From assembly GCF_000420365.1 (NCBI RefSeq), contig NZ_ATUU01000001.1, positions 186,001-250,000 of the forward strand: DNA of 64,000 nt, given 5' to 3'. Under the pieces are notes generated by a model that made no database searches, was not told the DNA's origin, and saw only the letters and a list, made by a program, of their open reading frames with translations. The position numbers and the translations under genes were made by a program. This document shows positions 18,574 to 28,305 of the stretch, in pieces (position 1 is the first letter of the stretch; each line of letters opens with the position of its first letter). This DNA comes from Weissella halotolerans DSM 20190 (GTDB taxonomy: Bacteria > Bacillota > Bacilli > Lactobacillales > Lactobacillaceae).

Positions 18574-19989
18574 CTAATCATTTAGGTTATAGCGTAACTT
18601 CATATGAGCCGAACCCAAAGTTACCATATCACCAAGTAGTTTTGTTTGTTTAGCCATCGCGATATCTGATAATTCTTGGTTAGCCGCTGCCAATTCAGTT
18701 TGAACTGCTTGCGCTGACATACCAGCCACAATCTTAGCATCTGTGGCATGTTGCACCTCTAAGTAAGCCGTCATCGCATCTAGCTCGTAACTATTACGCA
18801 GGTCAACATAAAGGTCATAGTCTGTATCACCTAATAAGGCCGTGGTACAGCTTAACCAGTACATCTTATTCAGATCAAAGGTACCATTAGCATCTCGATA
18901 AGCCTCGGGTGTATCGTTTACATTGGTATAGAAGGGTACGATCGTATTGAAGGTGTTTGCCCCGTAAGCCACCCATTGAATGGCTGCTAATTCAGCTGGC
19001 ACTTGGTTACGGACTTGCAAAAGATGCACGTTATGGTTTCGGTTTAAGCCGATTGAACGATAACGCTTCTTTTCTTCTTCAGTCCCATTACCATAGGGAT
19101 CATAAGGTGTATTTTCAAAATGAGAACTCAAGACGAACTTGACATCTTCTACCGTAATTTTACGATCAGCATAACAAATAAAGGGCAAATCTTGATCGGT
19201 AGGTTCGTGTTCTGCTGCTGGACTAAAGTACTTTTGGCCATACCAAACGCGGGGATTATTATATACAGTATCCTTGATTGAGGCGGAACCAAAAATGTGT
19301 CGCAAATTATATCCCTTAAAATCAGGATTCAAATCATGCTCATCAATCAATTGTTTCAAATCGGCTGAGGCCATCGTATCCGCTGAATCAAAATCAAAGT
19401 TATCAATACTCATTCGATTAGCCGCCACCACATAGGCTGCGTCCGGAATCTTAACCGCTGCCCAGTGATGACCACCAATTGTCTCTAACCACCAAACTTC
19501 ATCCTGATCAGAAAAGGCAATTCCATTAGGTTCATAAGTTCCATATTCGGCTAATAAATCACCTAGCCGGACTACACCTTCTCTAGCAGAATGAATGTAA
19601 GGCAAGACTAAGGTTACCAAATCTTCTTCGCCTAGCCCGCCGTCAACAAAGGGATCCAGTGCTTGAATCCGTGGATTGGTCGTTATCGTTTCAGTTGCCG
19701 TCATGGCTACGTTATCTCGATTAATCCCAGCAGCTGGCCAAATACCGTCCTTTAAAATGGCATTTGGCATTGATGTATAAGGCATTGGATCCGCTGGTAG
19801 CTTCACCTGTACTCCACTAAGAACGGATTGATAATCACGCGGCTGATCAGCTGGTTGAACCACCACAAACCGTTGTGGATCAAGGGCCTCATGACCGTCA
19901 TCATTTCGCGCAATCATTGTTGATCCGTCAATTGAGGCCTTCTTTCCCACTAAAATTGTTGTACATGACCCATGAACTCGTTTTGTCAT
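18574..19989 (-). CDS. pepD: C69 family dipeptidase
   Basis: N-terminal-nucleophile dipeptidase of the PepD type, 471 aa, releasing amino acids from a broad range of dipeptides. The catalytic Cys is in HGSCTTILVGKKASIDGST near residue 9, with the NDDG motif a little further on, both standard for family C69. I chose ATG 19989 with AAGGGAGG ten bases before it; an ATG at 20019 would add ten residues and bury the ribosome site in the coding region. Single gene. Peptide use supplies amino acids in these auxotrophic bacteria. Confidence 0.9.
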   Translation of the reverse strand: MTKRVHGSCTTILVGKKASIDGSTMIARNDDGHEALDPQRFVVVQPADQPRDYQSVLSGVQVKLPADPMPYTSMPNAILKDGIWPAAGINRDNVAMTATETITTNPRIQALDPFVDGGLGEEDLVTLVLPYIHSAREGVVRLGDLLAEYGTYEPNGIAFSDQDEVWWLETIGGHHWAAVKIPDAAYVVAANRMSIDNFDFDSADTMASADLKQLIDEHDLNPDFKGYNLRHIFGSASIKDTVYNNPRVWYGQKYFSPAAEHEPTDQDLPFICYADRKITVEDVKFVLSSHFENTPYDPYGNGTEEEKKRYRSIGLNRNHNVHLLQVRNQVPAELAAIQWVAYGANTFNTIVPFYTNVNDTPEAYRDANGTFDLNKMYWLSCTTALLGDTDYDLYVDLRNSYELDAMTAYLEVQHATDAKIVAGMSAQAVQTELAAANQELSDIAMAKQTKLLGDMVTLGSAHMKLRYNLND

Positions 19990-20090
19990 CTTATGTGTGC
20001 CTCCCTTGCTAATACACATTCACCTAGTTAACTGACATTAGTTAGTATTATACGCCTTTTAAAAGCCCCTGTAGCAGATAAGGTCTAATT

Positions 20091-22358
20091 TTATTCACGT
20101 TCTAAATACCCTTTAAGGGCCTGACCAGTTAGTGAATTAGGTTGATCAAGTGAGCCTGCTGGCTGACCACTGTACATTACCTGGCCTCCGTACTGACCGG
20201 CAGCTGGACCCATGTCAATTAACCAGTCAGCCTGGCTGATTACATCTAAATTGTGCTCAATAATAATTAAGGAATTCCCCTCATCCACTAAGCGTTTGAA
20301 TAGCTGCAATAAATTAGCCGTATCCTTCATATGTAAACCTGCCGTTGGTTCATCAAAGAAGAAAGTATGCCCCTTACCATCTAATTTAAGCGCTAAGTTT
20401 AACCGCTGCAATTCACCACCCGATAGGGTCGTTAATGTTTGATTAAGGCTAATATAGCCTAAACCGACTGTTTCAAGATTAGCTAACTTAGTCTGGATAC
20501 TAGGTACATCAGCAAAGAAACTAGCCGCCTCAGTAACGGATAACTTCAAAACCTGGGCAATATTTTTATCATGATAGTGATAGGCCAAAACATCTTGTCG
20601 GTACCGGTCACCATGACAAAGCTCACACGTTTGCACGACCGCATCCATAAAGGCCATGTTGGTAATGGTGACGCCTTTACCTTTACAACGAGGGCAAGCT
20701 CCCTTGCCGTTGTAACTAAAGAGCTGGCTGGAGACACCATTGGCTTTGGCAAATAGCTGCCGAATTTTATCCAAGATATTCAGATAGGTCACTGGTGTTG
20801 AGCGAATATTAATGCCCACTGGTCGTTGGGTTAAGTCAACATAATCACTTGCCATATTCGCCTTAATCACCTTAGCCAACGAGCTCTTACCTGATCCGGC
20901 AACCCCTGAAAGGACGGTCATAACTCCTAAGGGAATGTCAACAGACACATCCGCTAAATTATTGAGCTTTGCATGTTCAAGGGCCAAGGTCTTTTGTGGT
21001 GTTCGCGTTTGAGCAAAATGATGCGCTTTATTTAGCCAATGCCCCGTTACCGTATCTGATGCTAATAATTCCTGATAAGTTCCAGTAAATGTGATTTTGC
21101 CACCTTTGGCTCCAGAACCCGGTCCCACCTCAACAGCATAGTCAGCTAAAGCCATCATAGCTGGATGATGGTCCACAATTAGGATCGTATTGCCACCTGC
21201 CTTAAGTTTCAGTAAGGCCGCTTTAACCAAGCGAATATCATGGGGATGTAGACCTACACTGGGCTCATCTAAGACATAAAGCATATCAGACAACGCACTC
21301 GTCAAATATTTGGCAATTTTAATTCGTTGTGCTTCTCCTCCCGATAGCGTCCCAGTACTTCGATTTAAGGTTAAATAACCAAGGCCAATATCTACCAAGG
21401 ATTGAATCTTAGTCATCATTTCCCGGACAACTTCTCGCGCCAAAGGTTCTTGAATTGTCTGCAAAAAGTTCAAAACATGCTTAAGATCCATGGCTGAAAC
21501 ATCCGCAATATTTTGACCCTGGATTTGAACCCCTAAGGCCGCCGCTTTCAACCGTTGACCATGGCAAAGGGGGCAGGCTTTGCGGGTAACAATCCGTTCA
21601 ATTTCCTGCTTATGCCGCTTACCTTCCTTACTATAAATGACTGATCGTTTGATACGGGGAACAACACCTTCGTACTTAGCCGTCTTATACCACTCAGCTG
21701 GTGGATTTTTCAATTTTTGCATGGGTGCATGCATTAATAGGTCGAATTCTTCGGGTGTATAATCCTTGACTGGTTTATCATTATCAAAAAGACCACTTAA
21801 TACATAACGTCGCCAGCGCCAAGTATCAGGACCAAAGCCAACGAACTGAATGGCCCCCTCATTAAGGGACTTATTAGGATCAATTAGTTGTGTTTCATCA
21901 ATATCATCAATGTAGCCGAGACCCTGACAACGTGGACACATGCCCTGGGGCAAATTAAAGGAAAAATTATCTGAATCACCAATCTTTGGCTGGCCAATTC
22001 TAGAAAACAATAACCTTAACAGGGAATAAATACCGGTGTAAGTACTAAGGGTTGACCGCTCGTTTCCACTAATAGGCCGCTGTTCAATTGCGATGGCCAC
22101 AGGCAAGTGCTCAATCTTTTCTACCTGTGGCTCACCATACTTGGGCAAATATTGTTGCGTAAAGCTGGGAAAGGTTTCATTTAACTCCCGCCGTGACATT
22201 GCTGCAATCGTATCAAAGGCCAGGGAAGATTTTCCTGAACCCGAAGGCCCCGTAAACACAGTAATCCGTTGTTTAGGGACCTTTAAATTAATATGTTTTA
22301 AGTTATGTTGATGGGCATCCGTTACTTGTATAAAGCCCTGATCAAATATCTCCGTCAT
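20091..22358 (-). CDS. Short UvrA-like ABC ATPase (UvrA2 type)
   Basis: Two ABC ATPase domains in the UvrA arrangement, 755 aa against about 940 for true UvrA. Walker A GPSGSGKSS is at 36-44, a zinc-finger pair CPRCQGLGY and CPLCHGQRL follows, then LSGGEAQRI, a second Walker A (GVAGSGKSS), second zinc-finger CPRCKGKG/CELCHGDRY and LSGGELQRL. The UvrB-binding insertion of true UvrA appears to be missing. Such short paralogues are linked to drug resistance in actinomycetes, or to DNA damage tolerance. A housekeeping uvrA is expected elsewhere. No uvrB is adjacent. Confidence 0.85.
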   Translation of the reverse strand: MTEIFDQGFIQVTDAHQHNLKHINLKVPKQRITVFTGPSGSGKSSLAFDTIAAMSRRELNETFPSFTQQYLPKYGEPQVEKIEHLPVAIAIEQRPISGNERSTLSTYTGIYSLLRLLFSRIGQPKIGDSDNFSFNLPQGMCPRCQGLGYIDDIDETQLIDPNKSLNEGAIQFVGFGPDTWRWRRYVLSGLFDNDKPVKDYTPEEFDLLMHAPMQKLKNPPAEWYKTAKYEGVVPRIKRSVIYSKEGKRHKQEIERIVTRKACPLCHGQRLKAAALGVQIQGQNIADVSAMDLKHVLNFLQTIQEPLAREVVREMMTKIQSLVDIGLGYLTLNRSTGTLSGGEAQRIKIAKYLTSALSDMLYVLDEPSVGLHPHDIRLVKAALLKLKAGGNTILIVDHHPAMMALADYAVEVGPGSGAKGGKITFTGTYQELLASDTVTGHWLNKAHHFAQTRTPQKTLALEHAKLNNLADVSVDIPLGVMTVLSGVAGSGKSSLAKVIKANMASDYVDLTQRPVGINIRSTPVTYLNILDKIRQLFAKANGVSSQLFSYNGKGACPRCKGKGVTITNMAFMDAVVQTCELCHGDRYRQDVLAYHYHDKNIAQVLKLSVTEAASFFADVPSIQTKLANLETVGLGYISLNQTLTTLSGGELQRLNLALKLDGKGHTFFFDEPTAGLHMKDTANLLQLFKRLVDEGNSLIIIEHNLDVISQADWLIDMGPAAGQYGGQVMYSGQPAGSLDQPNSLTGQALKGYLERE

Positions 22359-22481
22359 GCATCCACCACCTTTTGCTAATCACATTATGTCGGTCACTTT
22401 ATCTTCTGGTGCTCATTATAAGCCAGGAAATTAAAATAACAACCATGTCACCTTAACAACTAACAGAACCTCCTTTTTGCC

Positions 22482-23642
22482 CTAGCCGTTAGCCAAAGCG
22501 GCTGCCAAGTAGTTTACCGTCAGTGACTTATAAACGTTAATTAAATCGAAATAGCGATCTACTGTTACATACTCATCTACCTGATGGGCACTCCCCGCTT
22601 CATCGGCCCCCAGTAAAATAATGGGTAAATCGGGATGTAGCTGCGTAAATACACTAGCATCTGAAGCCAAATTCACTCTTTTAAGCTTAGCTTGACCAGT
22701 TCCATACCAAGTTTGGCTCGCTGCCAAGGCTGCTAGTACCAAGGGATTATGTGGTTGCGTCGCCACTGGATAAAAATTATGAACAATCTTTAAGGCTAAC
22801 TGGGCCGCTTGTTCTTGGTTGACCTTAGCCACCATTGCACCCAGATAGTCTTGTATATCCTCATTTGTGACCCGCTGAGTTGGTCGAGTATTCCCCCACA
22901 AGCTGGCCCGGTCAGGCACAATATTAACTTGCTGACCCCCTTCAATCATCGTAATACTGTGTTGGACAGCCCCCAATAAGGGATCTAGGGGTAACTGACC
23001 AAGGACTTGATTTTCTAATTGACAAAACGCTAACAAACTCGTTATCGCATTAATCCCTTGATTAGGTGTCGAACTGTGTGCAGCACGGCCATAACTTTCA
23101 ACCTGATAGTTAAGGCTCCCCGAATGGGCATATACAACATCTCCGTTCGTTGGTTCACCAACGACTAAGCCCACTAAATCCTCAAGGGCCTTTTTAGGAA
23201 GCTGGTAGGCCCCTTGGGCCCCCAATTCTTCACCAGCTGTGGCAATGAGCACCATTGCGGTCTGATCTGGCAACTGACCAGCTTGAACTAATTCAATCAT
23301 CGCAATCACCTGAGCGGCTAGGCCGCTTTTCATATCAGCAGCCCCACGTCCTACTATTTTCCCATCGATCAACTTTCCCTGAAAAGGGGGCTGTTCCCAG
23401 GCCTTAGGATTAGAAACTGCTACCGTATCCATGTGACCCGTAAAGCCTAAAGCAGGCCCCTCTTTGGAACCTACACGTAGGTATAGATTTGCCCGTTCAT
23501 CACCAAGTTCTTGAATCTCCGCCGCCAGATGATAACGGGCAAATAGGTCTTTTAGGTACTTAGCCAGCGCTAATTCATGTCCATTCACAGTTGATAAAGC
23601 AATTAATTCTTGCACTATTTGTATTTTTTCGGCTCGTTCCAT
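22482..23642 (-). CDS. M20 family metallopeptidase (ArgE/DapE type)
   Basis: Zinc-dependent deacylase or peptidase, 386 aa. Metal and catalytic motifs are in order: GHMDTV (about 71-76), GRGAADMKSG (about 98-107) and the catalytic pair in AGEELGAQG (about 136). Such proteins are annotated as succinyl-diaminopimelate desuccinylase or acetylornithine deacetylase, but no lysine or arginine gene is next to it, so the substrate is open. ATG 23642 follows AGGAG by nine bases; the frame extends two codons to a TTG without support. Confidence 0.85.
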   Translation of the reverse strand: MERAEKIQIVQELIALSTVNGHELALAKYLKDLFARYHLAAEIQELGDERANLYLRVGSKEGPALGFTGHMDTVAVSNPKAWEQPPFQGKLIDGKIVGRGAADMKSGLAAQVIAMIELVQAGQLPDQTAMVLIATAGEELGAQGAYQLPKKALEDLVGLVVGEPTNGDVVYAHSGSLNYQVESYGRAAHSSTPNQGINAITSLLAFCQLENQVLGQLPLDPLLGAVQHSITMIEGGQQVNIVPDRASLWGNTRPTQRVTNEDIQDYLGAMVAKVNQEQAAQLALKIVHNFYPVATQPHNPLVLAALAASQTWYGTGQAKLKRVNLASDASVFTQLHPDLPIILLGADEAGSAHQVDEYVTVDRYFDLINVYKSLTVNYLAAALANG

Positions 23643-23915
23643 ACACAATTTCTCCTTTTAACCTGTTGGGTGCTAAGTCATCCTTTTCTTATGGCCATTA
23701 TAGGGCATTCCTCATGATTATTTAATATAATCTTCTAGTTTCTTTCATAATACAAATTTTCAGCCATTTTACTTACCTTTTATCTTGACAGTCACCTCTT
23801 TTTTGCCTAAACTACACCGAGTGCTTTTAAATTAATGATGTTCCTACTAGAGCTTTATGCAAATTTTCATTAATCCAACAACACCGAATTTTATTTTATT
23901 TAGGAGGCACTCATC

Positions 23916-24452
23916 ATGACAACCGAAACGTTTAGAAAAGGTCAATTAGCCGACCTACCCGCAATTATGGAGGTCTATAAGTCCGCTAAAGCCCACCTTA
24001 AGGCTCAGGGGATTAATCAATGGCAAAGTAGCTACCCCAGTGATGCGGATTTGCGTGATGATATTGAAAAAGGCTTCAGTTACGTCTTAGATATCGATGG
24101 CGATATTGCTGCCGTCGGTTCCATTATCACCCCACACGATCCCGACTACCTACGGATTGAAGACGGTAGCTGGTTAACAGATACGCATGCCGAACATGCG
24201 GCCTTTCATCGGACGGCTGTATCAGATAAGTTCCGTGGACAAGGTTTATCAAAGAAGTTAATGCAAGGTCTGATTACCACTGCCAAAGAGCTTGGCTTTA
24301 ACGATATGCGCATTGACACCCACGAAGATAACAAAGCCATGCAACATGTCATTACCTCCAATGGGTTTGACTACCGAGGTATTATTTGGACTAAAGAAGA
24401 CAATGATAAGGCACGGCGTTTTGCCTACCAACTCGTTGCTAACCAAGACTAG
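23916..24452 (+). CDS. GNAT family N-acetyltransferase
   Basis: Acetyl-CoA-dependent transferase, 178 aa. The acetyl-CoA-binding motif A is visible as FRGQGLSKKLMQGL near residues 108-121, followed by the usual RIDTHEDNKAMQ segment of motif B. A clear GGAGG site precedes the ATG. The target molecule is not predictable. Single-gene transcript. Confidence 0.85.
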   Translation: MTTETFRKGQLADLPAIMEVYKSAKAHLKAQGINQWQSSYPSDADLRDDIEKGFSYVLDIDGDIAAVGSIITPHDPDYLRIEDGSWLTDTHAEHAAFHRTAVSDKFRGQGLSKKLMQGLITTAKELGFNDMRIDTHEDNKAMQHVITSNGFDYRGIIWTKEDNDKARRFAYQLVANQD

Positions 24453-24481
24453 TGATTACCTATTTAATTGACCCTAATGTT

Positions 24482-24523
24482 AAAAATCCCAACCTCGCCT
24501 GGTGACGATGTTGGGATTTTTTT
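24482..24523 (+). terminator. Bidirectional terminator
   Basis: Arms AAAAATCCCAAC and GTTGGGATTTTT with flanking A and T runs. It lies between the convergent acetyltransferase gene and a small membrane-protein gene and can serve both. Confidence 0.85.
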
Positions 24524-24529
24524 ATTTAA

Positions 24530-24724
24530 TTAAATGCCCCGCCCAAAAACTAGCACCATGCCAAGACTAATCAGGCCTAAGATAATATAAACGTATAGCG
24601 CATCATGATTATGAAAGCGTATTTGAACCACCGCTCTAACTAGACAGATCAAAAAAATAATCACGTTTGCCAACACTAACCAACCGGTATAAGAAGCAAA
24701 CAGTGTCGCCATCAGAGTTATCAT
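24530..24724 (-). CDS. Small membrane protein of unknown function (64 aa)
   Basis: Two hydrophobic helices (about 10-32 and 43-60) joined by a short loop containing RFHNHDA. AAGGGG precedes the ATG by seven bases and a terminator follows, which supports a real gene. I do not recognise the family. Confidence 0.6.
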   Translation of the reverse strand: MITLMATLFASYTGWLVLANVIIFLICLVRAVVQIRFHNHDALYVYIILGLISLGMVLVFGRGI

Positions 24725-24847
24725 TGCTTTTCCCCTTTTTCTTTGATCACTTCTTCATCTTACCATACTTAGAACTTCATTTCAGACTAAGCAGGCTACT
24801 TAGATTAGATTAAAATGAGAATATGGCAAAAATCAAAGGAGCTGTCT

Positions 24848-25756
24848 ATGTCAAATCATTATACTTATCACGCCCAAACCAATTTAACGTCAACTGAGCT
24901 TGCCGCCTGCCAAGCCATAGTTCTTCGTTGTCACCAATACGATCATTCAGCTAAGGATCCCTACTTTAGCCAACAATTTAACTTTTTCCCTACTATGCCG
25001 ACCTTCATCTTAGCCTATTTGGCTGATCAACTTATCGGTTTTGCTGTTCTATACGCAGATAGTGACCCAAAAGACTTAGAACCAGTCGAGGTTACCTTAT
25101 TAGTTGACCCGTCCTTTCGTCATCAGGGCATCGGGCAATCCCTCCGTCGGCAAGCTGAGCATCTTTTAACGAGCATCGGCTATACAAAGATTTATTTTGT
25201 CAGCGAACTAAACTTTCTTAAACGCCAGCCTACCTTCCTAACTAAATGGCAGCTAAAACAAACGGGCCAAGTAGAAGTGCAACTAAGCTTAAATTTAAAG
25301 CGCTTTGCACACCAATCAATTAAGTCTATTCCTAGTACCGTTCGCCCAATGAAGGGGACAGATATTCCAACTTTAATTCCTGCTTATTGTGCTATTTTTA
25401 ATTTCACTGACCATACGGTTGCCATGACTTATCTAACGGCTGCTCATCAAGATGTACGTTGTGCAACCTATGTTTTATTAAATCAAGACCAAGTGCCAAT
25501 CGGCTATGCTGCTTTGGATCTTAGTCAAACCAACTATTATTATCTCTTTAGCTTTTTTATCGCACCGGGGCACCGTAATCAGGGCTTAGGGAGTGCCTTT
25601 TTAAACACCCTTTGGTCCCAATTAGTTGGTCACCATGCAGACATAGTGAAACTCGCCGTAGAACATGACAATCAGTTGGCTCGTCACCTCTACCACAAGG
25701 TTGGCTTTAAAGAAGAGACCCAAATTGTCTATCTAAGCACACAATCTATGCATTAA
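24848..25756 (+). CDS. Tandem GNAT acetyltransferase
   Basis: 302 aa with two GNAT domains. The first (about 1-150) has motif A as FRHQGIGQSLRRQAEHL; the second (about 165-302) has HRNQGLGSAFLNTL. Each keeps the Q/RxxGxG/A pattern for acetyl-CoA, so both halves may bind it. I chose ATG 24848 with AAAGGAG six bases upstream; the frame runs 11 codons further without a ribosome site. The substrate is unknown. Confidence 0.82.
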   Translation: MSNHYTYHAQTNLTSTELAACQAIVLRCHQYDHSAKDPYFSQQFNFFPTMPTFILAYLADQLIGFAVLYADSDPKDLEPVEVTLLVDPSFRHQGIGQSLRRQAEHLLTSIGYTKIYFVSELNFLKRQPTFLTKWQLKQTGQVEVQLSLNLKRFAHQSIKSIPSTVRPMKGTDIPTLIPAYCAIFNFTDHTVAMTYLTAAHQDVRCATYVLLNQDQVPIGYAALDLSQTNYYYLFSFFIAPGHRNQGLGSAFLNTLWSQLVGHHADIVKLAVEHDNQLARHLYHKVGFKEETQIVYLSTQSMH

Positions 25757-25787
25757 AAAAGCAACCGGTCACCAGCCGGTTGCTTTT
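25756..25787. terminator. Bidirectional terminator
   Basis: A strong stem AAAAGCAACCGG/CCGGTTGCTTTT with a seven-base loop lies between the convergent tandem acetyltransferase and GH13 genes. Confidence 0.9.
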
Positions 25788-25795
25788 AAACATCA

Positions 25796-27511
25796 TCAAT
25801 CTGTCTGCTTATCTGATTCTTTCCGCCCCAAAACAAAAGCCGCATAGGGCGTTAAGGTTAGCTGGCCTTGCACCGTTGGTTTGCTAGACTCCTGGTTAGA
25901 TAAGAGCAGCTGATAAAGGTCATCTTGTGGTAATGCTATGCTGATATTCTCTGAGCCTAAGTTAACAACTACAAGCACTGTTTCTTGGTTCAAAGCACGT
26001 TGGTAAGCGACAACGTTGGCTGGCAAATTATCTAATGGCAGTAACTCACCATCAATAAAAACTGACTGCCAAGGATCACTTTTTCGTAAATCAGCCAGCA
26101 AGCGATAAAAGTGTAAGACTGACTGAGAATTCTCTTCTTCACTAGCAACATCAATTCCTTGACGATCTGTCCCCATAGGTAGCCAGGGCGACACATCAGA
26201 AAAGCCACCATTAACATCACTCGTCCATTGCATGGGTACCCGTGCATTATCTCGAGACTTAGCATTGACAATTGATAAAGCCGCCGCCGGAGAATAACCT
26301 TCTTTTAAGGCCATCCGGTAATTATTAAGCGAGGAAACATCATTAAAGTCATCAATCCGCTCTCTTTTTGCATTACGCATTCCCAATTCCTGTCCTTGAT
26401 AAATGAAGGGAACTCCGGGTAAGAAATAATACATTACTGCCAAAGCCTTAGCCGCTAGAGGTGTTTGATCAGCCAACCGCCGAATCAGCTTGGACAAGAC
26501 CCGTGGTTGATCATGATTTTCAAGCACATTAGCTAACCGACCATCTACCGCTGCAGCTGTTGCTTGACTATGAAAGAGTAAGTCTCTTAGCTCAGCTACA
26601 GTCCATTGATTTTGTCCGCGATACCATTCGTTTACATCAATCATGTCTAAGTTCATATAACTAAAGTCAAAGATAGTCGAGAAGTAGCCATCAGGACCAA
26701 TATAAGCCCCTAAATCCTCATCCGGTACGCCATAAGCTTCACCCACGGTCATGGCCTGCGTAGGTGCAAAGGCCTGGTCCTTTAATTCGGTCAAAAAGCT
26801 TTCAATCCCAGGTCGATTTTGCCCCTTTTCAATAACAGTTACCAAGCCATCATCGCCATCCGCAGGCAAACTTTTCCAGTCCAAATCTTTCTTCAAGTGC
26901 GTAATTGCATCTACCCGCCAGCCAGCTACACCTTTAGCAGACCACCAGCGAATCATGGCATAAATTGCCTGTCGCACAGTCTCATTTTCCCAATTTAAAT
27001 CTGGCTGGGCCGAAGCAAAGGTGTGGAAGTAATAGGTACCTGGCTCACCAGGCACTTCAGTCCAAGTTGACCCTCCAAATAAAGAACGCCAATTATTTGG
27101 GACCTGACCATCATCTGTCTTTTTAAAAATATAATAATCTCGGTAAGGACTTTTTGGATCAGCCAACGCAGCTTGGAACCAGGCATGTTGATCAGAGGTA
27201 TGGTTCACAACCAAATCCATCATGATTTTAATTCCGCGTTGCTTAGCCGCAGCCACCAAGTCCTCAAAGTCAGTCATCGTGCCAAATTGAGGGTCAATCG
27301 CTTGATAGTCAGCAATATCATAACCCATATCCACCATTGGCGATTGATAAATTGGCGACAGCCAGATCATAGTCACGCCTAAAGAGGCAATGTAATCCAA
27401 ACGCTGAATAATTCCTTGTAAATCGCCAATCCCATCATGATTGCTATCCTGAAATGAACGGGGATAGATTTGATAGACAATCTCGTCGTGCCACCAATTC
27501 TTTGCTTTCAT
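25796..27511 (-). CDS. GH13 alpha-glucosidase (oligo-1,6-glucosidase / DexB type)
   Basis: Intracellular alpha-glucosidase, 571 aa, of the GH13 group that acts on alpha-1,6 or short alpha-1,4 glucosides. Motifs: MDLVVNHTSD (region I), GWRVDAITHL with the nucleophile Asp (region II), the acid Glu in VGEAYG (region III), and LENHDQPR (region IV). The Val after region I's MDLV is usual for alpha-1,6-acting members (inference). Two ATGs follow AGGAG at four and seven bases; I took the second, at 27511. Not in an operon here; likely helps with isomaltose or dextrin use. Confidence 0.87.
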   Translation of the reverse strand: MKAKNWWHDEIVYQIYPRSFQDSNHDGIGDLQGIIQRLDYIASLGVTMIWLSPIYQSPMVDMGYDIADYQAIDPQFGTMTDFEDLVAAAKQRGIKIMMDLVVNHTSDQHAWFQAALADPKSPYRDYYIFKKTDDGQVPNNWRSLFGGSTWTEVPGEPGTYYFHTFASAQPDLNWENETVRQAIYAMIRWWSAKGVAGWRVDAITHLKKDLDWKSLPADGDDGLVTVIEKGQNRPGIESFLTELKDQAFAPTQAMTVGEAYGVPDEDLGAYIGPDGYFSTIFDFSYMNLDMIDVNEWYRGQNQWTVAELRDLLFHSQATAAAVDGRLANVLENHDQPRVLSKLIRRLADQTPLAAKALAVMYYFLPGVPFIYQGQELGMRNAKRERIDDFNDVSSLNNYRMALKEGYSPAAALSIVNAKSRDNARVPMQWTSDVNGGFSDVSPWLPMGTDRQGIDVASEEENSQSVLHFYRLLADLRKSDPWQSVFIDGELLPLDNLPANVVAYQRALNQETVLVVVNLGSENISIALPQDDLYQLLLSNQESSKPTVQGQLTLTPYAAFVLGRKESDKQTD

Positions 27512-27718
27512 CATGCTACTCCTATTCTGCATCTAATTAATGTTTTCTCTCCTGAGCATAGCATAGTCGCTTCTAAGGGAACAAACATGTTACGCCAAGC
27601 TTTTTTAAAAAATGGGTCTAAAAACTCATTTACATCGCGCTTTATCGTCGTGCCACCTTCAACGTGCGCCCTGTATCTTAAAAAGTGCGCACATTCAACT
27701 CATACTTGCTACTTGCGT

Positions 27719-27738
27719 TTGAATTCAACTGTTATAAT
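27719..27738 (+). promoter_or_regulatory. Promoter of the Xre regulator gene with palindrome
   Basis: Extended -10 TGTTATAAT (TATAAT at 27733-27738). Just upstream is the perfect palindrome TTGAATTCAA (27719-27728), a plausible self-regulation site for the Xre protein encoded next. Confidence 0.55.
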
Positions 27739-27767
27739 AATCATATTAATTTATGGAGGGTAAGAGT

Positions 27768-28193
27768 ATGGACATTCACTTTCGTAACCAGCTAACCGCC
27801 TTACGCAAAGCACATCACCTATCACAAGAACAACTAGCAGAGCAGTTATCAGTTACACGCCAAACAATCTCTAAGTGGGAGTTAGGCACAGCCACTCCCG
27901 ATTTAGCACGTATTGAACAAATTGCTCACTATTTTGATGTTCCGGCAGAAGAACTTTTGTTTGGCAAAGGGTCAACTCATACGGTTACTGAAAACCTTAA
28001 AAATAAAGTTAACCAATTTTTGACCGAGGATCCAGCTGATAAAGACTGGCACGAGCAACACCGATGGCGTCACTGGTACTACCAACCTATTCACAATGGT
28101 TGGGAATTTTTAGCCCGGTATTATTGGATTCTATTTGGTCTAATTGGCATGTTCCTTTGGTTCTTACCTTCAATCATTAAGGCCTTTCGTTAA
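27768..28193 (+). CDS. Membrane-anchored Xre family regulator
   Basis: 141 aa. An N-terminal helix-turn-helix of the HTH_3 type (about 6-62, with SVTRQTISKWELG) is followed by a charged linker and a single C-terminal membrane helix (about 115-138). GGAGGG lies seven bases before ATG 27768. A DNA-binding domain tied to the membrane suggests response to a membrane signal (inference). The gene stands alone and its targets are unknown. Confidence 0.82.
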   Translation: MDIHFRNQLTALRKAHHLSQEQLAEQLSVTRQTISKWELGTATPDLARIEQIAHYFDVPAEELLFGKGSTHTVTENLKNKVNQFLTEDPADKDWHEQHRWRHWYYQPIHNGWEFLARYYWILFGLIGMFLWFLPSIIKAFR

Positions 28194-28236
28194 CACTAGT
28201 TGGCTCGTTCTCTAGCCTTAATTATTCATCTACATC

Positions 28237-28276
28237 AAGGGTCCCGTACTAACCATACGGGGCCCTTGTTTATTTT
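28237..28276 (+). terminator. Terminator after the Xre regulator gene
   Basis: A 12-base stem with one mismatch (arms AAGGGTCCCGTA and TACGGGGCCCTT) is followed by GTTTATTTT on the plus strand. Confidence 0.85.
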
Positions 28277-28305
28277 AGAGCTTAAAATATATGATCCATC
28301 CGGTT

